The translations under genes and the position numbers were made by a program. The notes under the pieces are model-generated. The model ran no database searches and had not been told where the DNA came from. It worked only from the letters and a program-made list of their open reading frames with translations. A stretch of DNA of 64,000 nt from Neolewinella aquimaris (GTDB lineage: Bacteria > Bacteroidota > Bacteroidia > Chitinophagales > Saprospiraceae), in NCBI RefSeq assembly GCF_014197245.1, contig NZ_JACIFF010000001.1, forward strand, positions 806,001-870,000. Direction: 5' to 3'. Positions 1-7,755 of the stretch are shown here, piece by piece (positions within the stretch are counted from its first letter, which is position 1; each line of letters begins with the position of its first letter).

Positions 1-2
1 GC

Positions 3-254
3 ATGGAACCCGCGCCCCCGCCCCCCAACCCAACTCCGCAACCCTCCGACAGTCCCTCTACCACCAAGGCACTGGGCGACAAGGCCGCCGAGACCTACGA
101 GTGGTGGAACAACCTGGCGACGATCAACGCCGAGGACCCCTTTCTGGTGGGATTCGCGAAAATCGGTATACGTCTGCTCGGTATTATCGTACTGTTTGCG
201 CTGTCGCCGGTGATCTTACTGGGACTGGTCATCGCATTTTTTGCCGTACTATGA
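3..254 (+). CDS. Small single-span membrane protein, unknown function
   Basis: An 83-residue protein with a Pro/Ser/Thr-rich, low-complexity N-terminal third, a short amphipathic middle part and one strongly hydrophobic C-terminal segment (about residues 57-82), so it is probably a tail-anchored inner-membrane protein. The stop overlaps the start of the next gene (ATGA), which indicates translational coupling. The start is only two bases inside the window, so a longer N-terminus upstream cannot be excluded. I do not recognise a family. Confidence 0.6.
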   Translation: MEPAPPPPNPTPQPSDSPSTTKALGDKAAETYEWWNNLATINAEDPFLVGFAKIGIRLLGIIVLFALSPVILLGLVIAFFAVL

Positions 255-601
255 GTGTATTCCGAAATCCCTGGTGGTGGGCTGCCGTGCTCCTGTTCGC
301 CGCACACCAAATACTACAACGCTTAATGGGAGTTAATATCCCCCTGCTGGATAACTACTTAGACCCCTTCTGCGTAGCGCCAATCCTGCTGGGATTGTGG
401 CAGGAGGAATGGCAGTTGGTGTTCCGGGTACCGCGACTGACTTTATTGGGGACTGCGGTAGCTACAATCTTACTTGCCGTAGTATTTGAGGAAATTTATC
501 CCCTCTACCAGGACGGCTTTCAACGGGATACGGTTGATTATGCATTTTATGCGCTGGGTGGGGTGTATTTTTATTTTTTGGTGAATCGGCGGGATCGGTA
601 G
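251..601 (+). CDS. Small polytopic membrane protein
   Basis: 116 residues with about four hydrophobic segments (around residues 5-20, 30-50, 62-85 and 97-112). The ATG at 251 is used because it overlaps the previous stop in an ATGA arrangement and removes an arginine-rich out-of-frame extension. Similar short Bacteroidota proteins have been labelled magnesium citrate secondary transporter, a label I regard as weak; nothing visible identifies a substrate. The pair with the preceding tail-anchored protein suggests they act together in the membrane. Confidence 0.65.
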   Translation: MSVFRNPWWWAAVLLFAAHQILQRLMGVNIPLLDNYLDPFCVAPILLGLWQEEWQLVFRVPRLTLLGTAVATILLAVVFEEIYPLYQDGFQRDTVDYAFYALGGVYFYFLVNRRDR

Positions 602-645
602 AGCAACACGGTTCAATTATAAGTATGCCGCCCTATATTGTCACC

Positions 646-1809
646 ATGGCAATTCGAGTTTATAGTTCGGTAATCACCCTATTGATACTGCTTACCGCTC
701 CGCTCGGCGCGCAAAGGGAGGAACTCTTCCGTGGCATGGTACGCTCCAAGTCATACGATCATGACCCGGAAGTAAGCTCATTTCAAAAGAGCCAGGCCAG
801 CAGCTACGGCATTCCGCCGGCGGAGTTGGATACGTTTTACGTAGAGAGTTTTGTGTGCGTCGATACCGTTGTTGTGTACTTCAAATCGGTGAGCGGACTA
901 ACGCTTTTGAAGCAGATCCAATTTGGCGGCAGCACTTTCATCCACGACAAGCTCCTGTCCACCTACCTGAAGATGCCCGTAAGGGAAAAGGGCTTGTCTG
1001 GTCTTTCGCGGACGGATTGGAAAAGGAATAAGAACTACACCGCGCCCGATGGATTTCGGTACGACCTAAAGGCGGTGCACTCCAAGCGTCCTACCTACAC
1101 TCACTACCTTACTCTAGATAAATCAGTCCAGCACAGTGAGCAGTTGGCGTTAGACGGCCAGTTCGTGCTGATGTTTCATCCCGAAGGACGCATTCTGCGG
1201 CGTGGATCGGTATCCGGCAGTGGAGACGAGATTACTACGGAGTCAACTTTTATCCATATTCCCGAACTTGATTGCAGCGGGCACACGAATGACTTGATAA
1301 CGGTCCGAGATTTGCCGCTGGAAGAACTGACCGATCAGGATCGCATTCCGACCGATGTGGTCGTCAGTGAGCATTCCCGTGATTCATTTCGGATGGCAAA
1401 TACTTATAATGCCGCCGGTGAATCGGTTGATTTCCTGGATTCCCTGAAGGGTAGGTACATCTACATAGACTTCTGGGCATCCTGGTGTCAACCCTGCTTG
1501 AGCGAGATGCCCTTTCTCAAAGAAATAGGTGAAACGTACGCGGAAAAGAACCTGGCCGTTTACTCGGTCTCGCTAGATAACTTGTCCGGTGTTCCGCAGT
1601 GGAAAAACAGGATGGAACAGTTCGGCATGGACTGGCACAATTCCATCATGTACGACGGTATGAGATCGGCTTTCGCCAAGATGCACGGCATCACCGCAAT
1701 TCCTCACTACATGCTCATTGACGATCGGGGGCGAATCGTTAATGGCTTCGTTGCCCGTCCTTCGGACCCGCGGCTGAGGGTAATGTTGGATGGATTGCTA
1801 GACCGATAA
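646..1809 (+). CDS. Exported TlpA/ResA-like thioredoxin-fold protein
   Basis: The N-terminus is a Sec signal peptide (about 20 hydrophobic residues ending near ALA-like LGAQ), which favours the ATG at 646 over the one at 625. The first 250 residues have no family I recognise. The C-terminal 140 residues form a thioredoxin fold of the AhpC/TSA-Redoxin type with a W-C-Q-P-C active site (cysteines about 281 and 284) after the strand YIYIDFWASW, and a cis-proline segment AIPHYMLID. The expected role is thiol-disulfide exchange in the periplasm. The N-terminal domain may bind a specific client. It stands alone, with a 174-base gap downstream. Confidence 0.8.
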   Translation: MAIRVYSSVITLLILLTAPLGAQREELFRGMVRSKSYDHDPEVSSFQKSQASSYGIPPAELDTFYVESFVCVDTVVVYFKSVSGLTLLKQIQFGGSTFIHDKLLSTYLKMPVREKGLSGLSRTDWKRNKNYTAPDGFRYDLKAVHSKRPTYTHYLTLDKSVQHSEQLALDGQFVLMFHPEGRILRRGSVSGSGDEITTESTFIHIPELDCSGHTNDLITVRDLPLEELTDQDRIPTDVVVSEHSRDSFRMANTYNAAGESVDFLDSLKGRYIYIDFWASWCQPCLSEMPFLKEIGETYAEKNLAVYSVSLDNLSGVPQWKNRMEQFGMDWHNSIMYDGMRSAFAKMHGITAIPHYMLIDDRGRIVNGFVARPSDPRLRVMLDGLLDR

Positions 1810-1954
1810 CAGCAACTTACTCAGTAGTGTGAAAAGTCAGATTAGTGGAGAGGAGTGCAATAGCCCGCAGCTACGACTAATATATTGCTTCATGCCTAAA
1901 GTAAAACAGTTCACTAATGGATGTTTGTGACGTAGTCAAGCAACAACCCTTTAC

Positions 1955-1979
1955 TATATTTGTTATCTCATCAGATAAC
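1955..1979 (+). promoter_or_regulatory. Promoter -7 element overlapping an operator palindrome
   Basis: TATATTTG at 1955-1962 matches the Bacteroidota -7 consensus TAnnTTTG. Its last base begins a perfect inverted repeat GTTATCT-CATC-AGATAAC (1962-1979) that ends four bases before the ATG at 1984. A TTTG at 1924-1927 could be the -33 element but the spacing (27) is long. The position of the palindrome between promoter and start codon is where a self-repressing HTH protein would bind, and the second gene of the operon carries an HTH. Confidence 0.6.
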
Positions 1980-1983
1980 TTTT

Positions 1984-2223
1984 ATGCCGCTTCTATGTAC
2001 TCTCGATGGAGTTAAAGTTCAGATGTTCATGAACGATCACCCTCCACCCCACTTCCATGTCGTTTTTGCCGAGTACAAAGCGCAAATCGAAATCGCTACA
2101 ATGAAAGTCATGAATGGCAGCTTACCAAAACGTAAATTGAAAATAGTAGCACGGTGGGGAAGAGAGAACGAAAGGGCACTAAGTGAACTCTTTAACCGCT
2201 TAAATCCACCCCTAATAAGATGA
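1984..2223 (+). CDS. DUF4160 family small protein
   Basis: 79 residues, with the DUF4160 signature N-D-H-P-P-P-H-F-H-V near residue 15 and a basic C-terminal helix. The ATG at 1984 is preferred to a TTG at 1960 because the TTG lies inside the promoter and operator palindrome. The stop overlaps the next start by four bases (ATGA), so the two products are probably made in fixed ratio. DUF4160 genes commonly sit beside DUF2442 genes; a toxin-antitoxin-like role has been suggested from context but I know of no settled biochemical function. Confidence 0.85.
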   Translation: MPLLCTLDGVKVQMFMNDHPPPHFHVVFAEYKAQIEIATMKVMNGSLPKRKLKIVARWGRENERALSELFNRLNPPLIR

Positions 2224-2729
2224 GACCAATAGTCGATATACTGAAAATCATTGAGGTAACGGGACACAGCGTCACCTGTGTGTTCAGCAATGGGGAGTAC
2301 CGAAGCATCGATTTGAGCAAGCTACTGGACCAGTGGAAACCCGGCAAGGACGACCTGACGGCGGAACTATATGATGTCGAAAAAGTCGGCAAAGTGGTAG
2401 TCGAAAACGGAACCCTTACCTGGCCAGCTATAACCATGGATGTGAAACTACTGGATGAAATCGTTACCGTCGCCCTTGATATAGATCCTATGGTCCTCTA
2501 CGAGAATAGCGTTATTGATAAGAATCACGATAGTGCCTATACCCTCGGTAGGCAGCTCAAGCAGGCCCGCATATCCGCAGGACTTACCCAGGAAGCACTG
2601 GCGAACCGAGTAGGTACCTCAAAATCTTACATCAGCAAGATTGAGTCCAGCAAATCGGACATTGGTTACAAGACTCTCCGTAAAATTGTCGAGGTGGGAT
2701 TAGGTAAGAGATTGGAAATTGTAGATTGA
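2220..2729 (+). CDS. DUF2442 domain fused to an XRE-type HTH
   Basis: 169 residues in two parts. Residues 1 to about 85 resemble DUF2442 (a beta-rich domain with the phrase FSNGEYRSIDLSKLL). Residues about 106-160 are a Cro/C1-type helix-turn-helix: LKQARISAGLTQEALANRVG followed by TSKSYISKIESSKSDI, with the usual R..GLTQ..LA and S.ISKIE residues. It overlaps the DUF4160 gene by four bases. Most DUF2442 proteins lack an HTH, so the fusion makes this the likely autoregulator of the operon, acting on the palindrome at 1962-1979. The toxin-antitoxin interpretation is inference. Confidence 0.85.
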   Translation: MRPIVDILKIIEVTGHSVTCVFSNGEYRSIDLSKLLDQWKPGKDDLTAELYDVEKVGKVVVENGTLTWPAITMDVKLLDEIVTVALDIDPMVLYENSVIDKNHDSAYTLGRQLKQARISAGLTQEALANRVGTSKSYISKIESSKSDIGYKTLRKIVEVGLGKRLEIVD

Positions 2730-2736
2730 GTTAACC

Positions 2737-3397
2737 TCACTTCTCCCCCAACCCCCGCACACTCCCCGGCACCTCCCACTCCCCCCGCATCTTCTCATCC
2801 CCCACCGGCTCCCCGTAGGTCGTCACGATCGGCACCACCCCCGCCCAGATCGGCAGCTCGTAATCCTCCGCATCGTCCACGGCCCCCCCGGTCCGAATCT
2901 TCGCCGAGGCATCCTCGATGGTCAGGGCCAAAATACCGGTCACGTTCGCCTCTTTTTCGTTGATCGGACGGCACTCGGCCCAGCGCCCGGGTACAATTGC
3001 ATCCGTAAACCGTTCAAAAACCGCCAACTTCTCGTTGGCATCCTCCACGGGCGCACATCGCCCGAACACGACCACCGAACGGTAGTTGACCGAATGGTGA
3101 AACCGCCGATCGCGCCACGACAATCCCATCCACCAGGGTCACCCCCAGAGAGCACGGGATGCCCTCCGCCAGGGTCTGATAAATCCGACTTTTCTTCGAG
3201 CCGTGCAGGTACAGCACATTCCCTTCTCTCCCGTACAGCATGGGTACCTGAAACGGCTGCCCCTCCAACTGAAAGGCCACCTGCCCCACGAAATTCGCGT
3301 CCAGGACGCCGTAGACCGTCGCCGCATCGTAGTGCGCACGCTTCGGGACCCGGCGCACGGTGGTCCGTTCACTCTTAAAACCCGGTTGCTCTTCCAT
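2737..3397 (-). pseudogene. Pyridoxamine 5'-phosphate oxidase-family flavin-binding protein, frameshifted
   Basis: Read from 3397, the N-terminal half (MEEQPGFKSERTTVRRVPKR, then LDANFVGQVAFQLEGQPFQV and VTLVDGIVVARSA) and, in another frame, the C-terminal half (FHHSVNYRSVVVFGRC, then ELPIWAGVVPI) together make one complete member of the Nim/PNPOx-like split-barrel family, which binds FMN or haem. One extra base in the run around 3103-3107 (GGCGG before TTTCACC on the coding strand) separates the two frames. Both halves are well conserved, so this is either a very recent inactivation or a sequencing/assembly error. The gene ends eight bases after the converging HTH gene. Confidence 0.75.
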
Positions 3398-3443
3398 AGC
3401 TCGAAAATACCGGTACGAGGAGTAATAGAGCAGCGGCACACGG

Positions 3444-3463
3444 GGGCGGCGGCGCGCGGGTGC
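3444..3463 (+). repeat. GC-rich dispersed motif, class 2
   Basis: GGGCGGCGGCGCGCGGGTGC. It differs by one base from the reverse complement of 7577-7596 and by one base from 52607-52626, and it resembles the 18-base class 1 motif found at 11730, 13556, 31541, 40988 and 46532. It lies in the short gap between the frameshifted flavin-binding gene and the outer-membrane barrel gene. Confidence 0.6.
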
Positions 3464-3472
3464 AATGAAACG

Positions 3473-4531
3473 TTACTCGAGCATTACCCGGAACCCGAAA
3501 TTGATGCCCGTGCTGGTCCTGCGGTCCGGTCGATCGTCGGAAAGGTAGGTGCGTAGCTGTGGGGTGACTTCCAGGGCTACGTTGTCCCGCAAGAAGTACT
3601 GGGCACCACCGCCTACGCTGAGGTAAGTGCTGTTGGTCGCAGAGGTTTCGGGGTTGACTGCGGATTTGTACCATTGGCGCATGTGACCGGCCCCGCCGTC
3701 CAAGAACCAGACCAGGCGTTTTTGTTGCGTCAGGTAGTAGCGCACTCCCGCTCCAATGTCTACACCCACGTAACTGTTTGCGGGGCGGACTGCGTTTGCA
3801 TTATCGGGCACGGCGAATCGTCCGAACATAAGACCTAGTTGAACACCGCCCGCTAACCGGTCGGTTAAAAAGTACTGTCCTCCGACCTGTACGTTAAGGT
3901 CGATGATTCTTCTCCGTCTTCTTACCCAACCATTCTGACCGCCTAAAGCAATGGTCCCCTTTTTAAAGTTCCCTACCGGTTTCTTGCCTTCCGTACTCGG
4001 GGTGAGCAACAACTCAAGGCCGGCCCCCAGGCTAACCATGTTCCTGCCAGATGTGGCGAAATAACTAATCGCCGGGGTAAGTAGCAGTCCCTCGGCAATC
4101 GGTATCTGCAAACCGGCTTCGAGGTCAAGCCTGTTCAGGGCAGAGTGATTGTTGCCATATCTACCAATATTGGTACCCACCTGTCCGAAAACGCCCAGGT
4201 CGGGCCGGTTCAGGAAGTAGTAGCGGGCAAAGGGATTTAAGTAGTAATTGCCGGTAACTCCATCCTGGGATGACACCCCTACACCGGTGGCGGCCCCCAC
4301 GAGTACGCGGTCGAGCACGGCATAGCCCGCCGTTAAGTCGAAGCCTAAACCCACCTCGGTTTGGTCCGTAAAGGGATCCTTCGCCACACTTAAATTGCCC
4401 AATCTGACCGGACTGGGAGGAACCAGCCCGCTGGAATTGTTAAGCACTATAAGCCGGTCGCCCCGCTGAATCTGTGCGGCGCCGGAAGTGGAAATAAAAA
4501 TGAGTACTAACAGGTAAAGGTAGGTGCGCAT
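3473..4531 (-). CDS. Predicted outer-membrane beta-barrel protein
   Basis: 352 residues starting at 4531, where MRTYLYLLVLIFISTSGAAQ gives a clean signal peptide; the longer frame upstream has none. The mature protein alternates short amphipathic beta strands with glycine- and asparagine-rich turns and has two similar halves, each with phrases like LLTPAISY, YLTQQKRLVWFLDGG and YFLRDNVALEVTPQLR. It ends with an aromatic-rich strand, FGFRVMLE. This pattern fits OmpW/OprF-like outer-membrane barrels of Bacteroidota. No enzymatic motif is visible. Function is unknown. Confidence 0.7.
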   Translation of the reverse strand: MRTYLYLLVLIFISTSGAAQIQRGDRLIVLNNSSGLVPPSPVRLGNLSVAKDPFTDQTEVGLGFDLTAGYAVLDRVLVGAATGVGVSSQDGVTGNYYLNPFARYYFLNRPDLGVFGQVGTNIGRYGNNHSALNRLDLEAGLQIPIAEGLLLTPAISYFATSGRNMVSLGAGLELLLTPSTEGKKPVGNFKKGTIALGGQNGWVRRRRRIIDLNVQVGGQYFLTDRLAGGVQLGLMFGRFAVPDNANAVRPANSYVGVDIGAGVRYYLTQQKRLVWFLDGGAGHMRQWYKSAVNPETSATNSTYLSVGGGAQYFLRDNVALEVTPQLRTYLSDDRPDRRTSTGINFGFRVMLE

Positions 4532-4843
4532 GGTGGGGTTGTTGGGGTGAGGGCGCAAATGCGCCACGTAATTGTTGTGCTGAATACTAAAACCTAGCAA
4601 CGATGATAGGAAGAGGTAAGCTAGTTCAGACTATACATTAACCTAATTAACGCCGGCGTAACACTTTCGCTGGTTCCCGACCCAAATCAGGCCCAGGAGG
4701 ACATTCGCTTGAATCGGGTAAAGGTCTATGCGGGAAAAGGCTTAGTTTGAGGCCATGGTCATCTTTCTTTCAACAACTCCATATCAAGAACGTCGGTGGG
4801 GTTGCGTGGGTGTTTTATATTCTTATAAAGTAATTGCAATAAC
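4532..4843. other. Intergenic region between divergent genes
   Basis: 312 bases without a coding region. A perfect palindromic hairpin, GGCGCA-AA-TGCGCC (4552-4565), lies 21 bases upstream of the barrel gene start and could be a 5' UTR hairpin or operator. The 40 bases before 4844 are AT-rich (TTTTATATTCTTATAAAG) and probably hold the promoter of the amidohydrolase, but no clear TAnnTTTG is present. Confidence 0.4.
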
Positions 4844-5725
4844 ATGAAGAATATATTCCTGGCACCCTTGTTTCTCATCCTCTGCCCAGCACTATCGCAC
4901 GGACAAATCATAGATATGCACCTGCATGCCTATACGGAGCAGGACTACTGGGTAGCTACCGCCCGCAATGGTTTTACGCCCGCGGCATCCGCCCGGGAGT
5001 TGCTGGAGAAGACCATTCAGAAGATGGACGAGCACGATATCGAATTGGCGGTGGTCAGCGGAAACCTGGAAAGTCTCAGGTACTATACGCAAGCCGACGA
5101 TCGGTTCATTCCCAGTTATCAGGATTACGCCGAAAACCTGATTCCCATAGATTCATTCGTTTCCCTGATTAAAAACGGAGACATACAGGTGTTCGGCGAA
5201 GTAATGGCGGTATACCACGGGCAGACGTTAAACGACGAAAAATACCTACCCTACCTGAAAGTTTGTGAGGAATATAACATCCCGGTGGCCTACCATACCG
5301 GGGGTACCTTTCCGGGAGCCAATGCAGAGATTTGGAAGAAATTCAGGCTTTCCTTCGGTAATCCATTGTTGATCGAGGATGTACTGGTCAGGTTTCCCAA
5401 GCTAAAGCTGAGTCTGATGCACGCGGGGAGCAACTTTTACGAAAATACCCTGCGGATGATGGATCAGTACCCCCAGGTGTACGCTGACCTGGGGGTACTG
5501 CTCTGGCTTCATCCCATGGAAAAGGATTATGCGGTAAAGTTTTTGGAGTCGGCCAAAAAGTACGGGGTCCTCGATCGGGTAATGTTTGGTTCTGACCAAA
5601 TGATCTGGCCGGATGCGATCACCGCGTCCATTGAATTTTTGAATTCCCTATCCTTCCTGACGGAAGTAGAAAAACGGGACATCCTCTACCGCAACGCGAA
5701 ACGGTTTTTAAATAAGGGAAGCTAA
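4844..5725 (+). CDS. Exported amidohydrolase-family (Amidohydro_2, TIM-barrel) protein
   Basis: 293 residues with a Sec signal peptide (MKNIFLAPLFLILCPALSHG). The mature part begins with the metal-binding H-x-H strand (IIDMHLHAY), followed by histidines in AYHTGG (about 150) and LMHAGSNF (about 195), and ends with the conserved Asp in MFGSDQMIWP (about 249). This order is that of the ACMSD/amidohydrolase-2 group, metal-dependent hydrolases or decarboxylases. The extracytoplasmic location is unusual for the group. The substrate is unknown. Confidence 0.8.
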   Translation: MKNIFLAPLFLILCPALSHGQIIDMHLHAYTEQDYWVATARNGFTPAASARELLEKTIQKMDEHDIELAVVSGNLESLRYYTQADDRFIPSYQDYAENLIPIDSFVSLIKNGDIQVFGEVMAVYHGQTLNDEKYLPYLKVCEEYNIPVAYHTGGTFPGANAEIWKKFRLSFGNPLLIEDVLVRFPKLKLSLMHAGSNFYENTLRMMDQYPQVYADLGVLLWLHPMEKDYAVKFLESAKKYGVLDRVMFGSDQMIWPDAITASIEFLNSLSFLTEVEKRDILYRNAKRFLNKGS

Positions 5726-5779
5726 CGCCCCCCCCGCCCGGCCGAGGGCGCTGGATCAGGCGGGGGCGCGTGGGCCAGC

Positions 5780-6328
5780 TCAGGGGCAGGTCACCCTCGG
5801 ATTCCAATCTTCGAATAGTCCGGCCGGATTGGGATTCCAGAGCCAGACGTGGCGCTCGAAATCTGCGAATGGTTGCGAGAAAGGAAGAAATTCTATCTCG
5901 CCCCCAAACTTCGGAGGGATACCCCCTACGTGAAGGTACTCGACGGCTCCCAGCTTATACGTGCCGTTGTTCTTGAGTTGATACACCAAAACCTCAGGTT
6001 CCAATGGATTGTGAACGCCGTCCACTCTGTCGAATTTAACAAAGTGAACACCCATTCCGCCAACTCCGGGAAGTTCCACGCAATCCTCGGTGTTGAAAAA
6101 TCCGTCGTCAAGGGCAGCCTGATGATTGTGGTACTTAGCCGTAGCCCGCCTGACCTGCGCGACCAGTTTGTTGAGTTGGCTTTTGTTTGCCTTAGCTGCC
6201 TTGGGTTTGAAATACTCGACCCTGGGCGTAAGGGTGTTGGGAGTCGTCAGATCTTCGTCGATGGAGCAGGAGGTAAGCCCCACCAACATCCCGACGACTA
6301 GGGTCAGGAGAATGTGTTTGTGGTTCAT
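5780..6328 (-). CDS. Conserved lipoprotein, unknown function
   Basis: 182 residues. The N-terminus is a lipoprotein signal with lipobox L-T-S-C at residue 21. The mature region has a helical ATAKYHNHQAALDDGF segment followed by CVELPGVGGMGVHFV and EPEVLVYQLKNNGTYKLGAVEY, a pattern I associate with an uncharacterised lipoprotein family found in several phyla. It converges with the amidohydrolase gene 54 bases away. No catalytic residues are obvious; the conserved His and Cys could bind a metal, which is speculation. Confidence 0.75.
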   Translation of the reverse strand: MNHKHILLTLVVGMLVGLTSCSIDEDLTTPNTLTPRVEYFKPKAAKANKSQLNKLVAQVRRATAKYHNHQAALDDGFFNTEDCVELPGVGGMGVHFVKFDRVDGVHNPLEPEVLVYQLKNNGTYKLGAVEYLHVGGIPPKFGGEIEFLPFSQPFADFERHVWLWNPNPAGLFEDWNPRVTCP

Positions 6329-6571
6329 AGTGTAAGGATGAGTGATTGACCCTTAAAGTACTGCACCAAGCAGCTGCAAAGCAAGTTATCACACCTTTTT
6401 TACGCAGGAGTTTTAGTTAATGTTTCCGGGGTGGAGCGGACGCGGATATCTTATGAATCGCCCCCCCCGATTTAAGCGGATAACTGCCCAAGCCTTTCCG
6501 GGGAAGGAGCCAGCCGCTTTTTCCCGGGAAAGTCGGGCCACAACACCTAGTTTTAACCTAAACAGCTATTG

Positions 6572-7471
6572 ATGCACTACGGAATCCTGTGCTGCGCAGC
6601 CACCTGCGCAATGATGCTTTCATCCTGCGCGACGAACTTGGCCTCCCTACCCGACCGATCCGCAGGTCAGATCGACGCTTCCTATACCATGCACAAAGAC
6701 GTCGCGTACGGGGCGGATCCCGAGCAGGTGATGGACATTTACCTCTCCAAAACCGCAGCATCGTTCGGGAAGCGCAATTACACCATCGTGTTTCTGCACG
6801 GCGGAGCGTACTACCTGAGCGACAAGACCGAGGAGGAAAAGTACATCGAACCGTACCTGCGCAAGGGCCTCAACGTGGTCAACCTGAATTACCGGCTCAA
6901 ACGCGGCATCACCGCTGCGACGAGCGATCTCCCCCTCGCCCTCAATTTCCTGCAGGACCACAACGAAGCTTACCCGCTGAAGCTCGACAACATCATCGTT
7001 ACCGGATTTTCCGCCGGAGCCCAGATTGCCACCAACGTGGGGCTGGCCCAGAACAACCCATCCTTCCCCGACCGGCTGGACCCGGGCATCCGGATCGTCG
7101 GAATCATTAACTTTTCCGGACCGGTGGACCAGCTGGACGTCATCGAGCAGATCTTCGTCGACCACGAATACGAGTTGTTCAGTGCGGCCGGGAAAGCCCT
7201 GTTCCCGGAGGAAGGCTATGCCGCCCCCGAGACGGTAGCCGTGTACGAGCCGGTGAACTACTTTGACCGCAACGACCCGCCGGTCTTCCTCTGGCACGGG
7301 GGACAGGACGATCAGATCCCCCCGGACACCTTCCGCGCCTTTACGGGCAAATTCCGGGCTGAGAAGGATGTCCTGCAGTACGTTCCGGAGGGCAAACACA
7401 GTCCCACGAGCGAGGAACTCGCGGCCGCCTACGCGGGGATCTTCGCCTTTCTGGATGCGCTGGACCGGTGA
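6572..7471 (+). CDS. Alpha/beta-hydrolase lipoprotein (BD-FAE/carboxylesterase type)
   Basis: 299 residues from the ATG at 6572; a TTG immediately before it is less likely. A lipoprotein signal with lipobox around L-S-S-C anchors it to a membrane. Motifs run in order: the oxyanion-hole H-G-G-A-Y (about 75), nucleophile elbow G-F-S-A-G (about 146), an acid in HGGQDDQIP (about 245) and the catalytic His in EGKHSP (about 275). This matches hormone-sensitive-lipase/BD-FAE-like esterases, which deacylate sugars or small esters. The exact substrate is unknown. Confidence 0.85.
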   Translation: MHYGILCCAATCAMMLSSCATNLASLPDRSAGQIDASYTMHKDVAYGADPEQVMDIYLSKTAASFGKRNYTIVFLHGGAYYLSDKTEEEKYIEPYLRKGLNVVNLNYRLKRGITAATSDLPLALNFLQDHNEAYPLKLDNIIVTGFSAGAQIATNVGLAQNNPSFPDRLDPGIRIVGIINFSGPVDQLDVIEQIFVDHEYELFSAAGKALFPEEGYAAPETVAVYEPVNYFDRNDPPVFLWHGGQDDQIPPDTFRAFTGKFRAEKDVLQYVPEGKHSPTSEELAAAYAGIFAFLDALDR

Positions 7472-7576
7472 AGTCGGGGGAAACCATTGCTGTTTTCTCC
7501 ACCCACATTTGCGAATAAAACATAGCTGAGAGAATGTAAGCAGTACCCAGGCCGGGAGATTGCAGCTGATTGGTTT

Positions 7577-7596
7577 GCTCCCGCGCGCCGCCGCCC
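7577..7596 (-). repeat. GC-rich dispersed motif, class 2
   Basis: GGGCGGCGGCGCGCGGGAGC on the minus strand, 19 of 20 bases identical to the copy at 3444-3463. It sits in the 284-base gap between the esterase gene and the large GNAT protein gene. Nothing else was seen in that gap. Confidence 0.6.
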
Positions 7597-7755
7597 ACGG
7601 TACTACTCAGAAAAACAGGGCGGGGCCGCGGGTGCCGTAGAAAACCGTGGGAAGCTATGCGGATTGGTTCAAACACCTAGGATTTAGCGCACTTCAGTGC
7701 TGGAAAAGACCTAGCTTACTCTCGGTAGCCCGGGTATACGCCGACGGCTTGCAAA

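Noticed and set aside
5760..5769. Another copy of the class 1 GC-rich motif after the amidohydrolase
   Set aside because: Only GGCGGGGGCGC matches; the GCAGGAGC half is missing, so chance similarity at high GC is possible.
7341..7676. Minus-strand open frame overlapping the esterase end
   Set aside because: It is the antisense of the esterase gene, which has complete catalytic motifs and a signal; the antisense frame has none.
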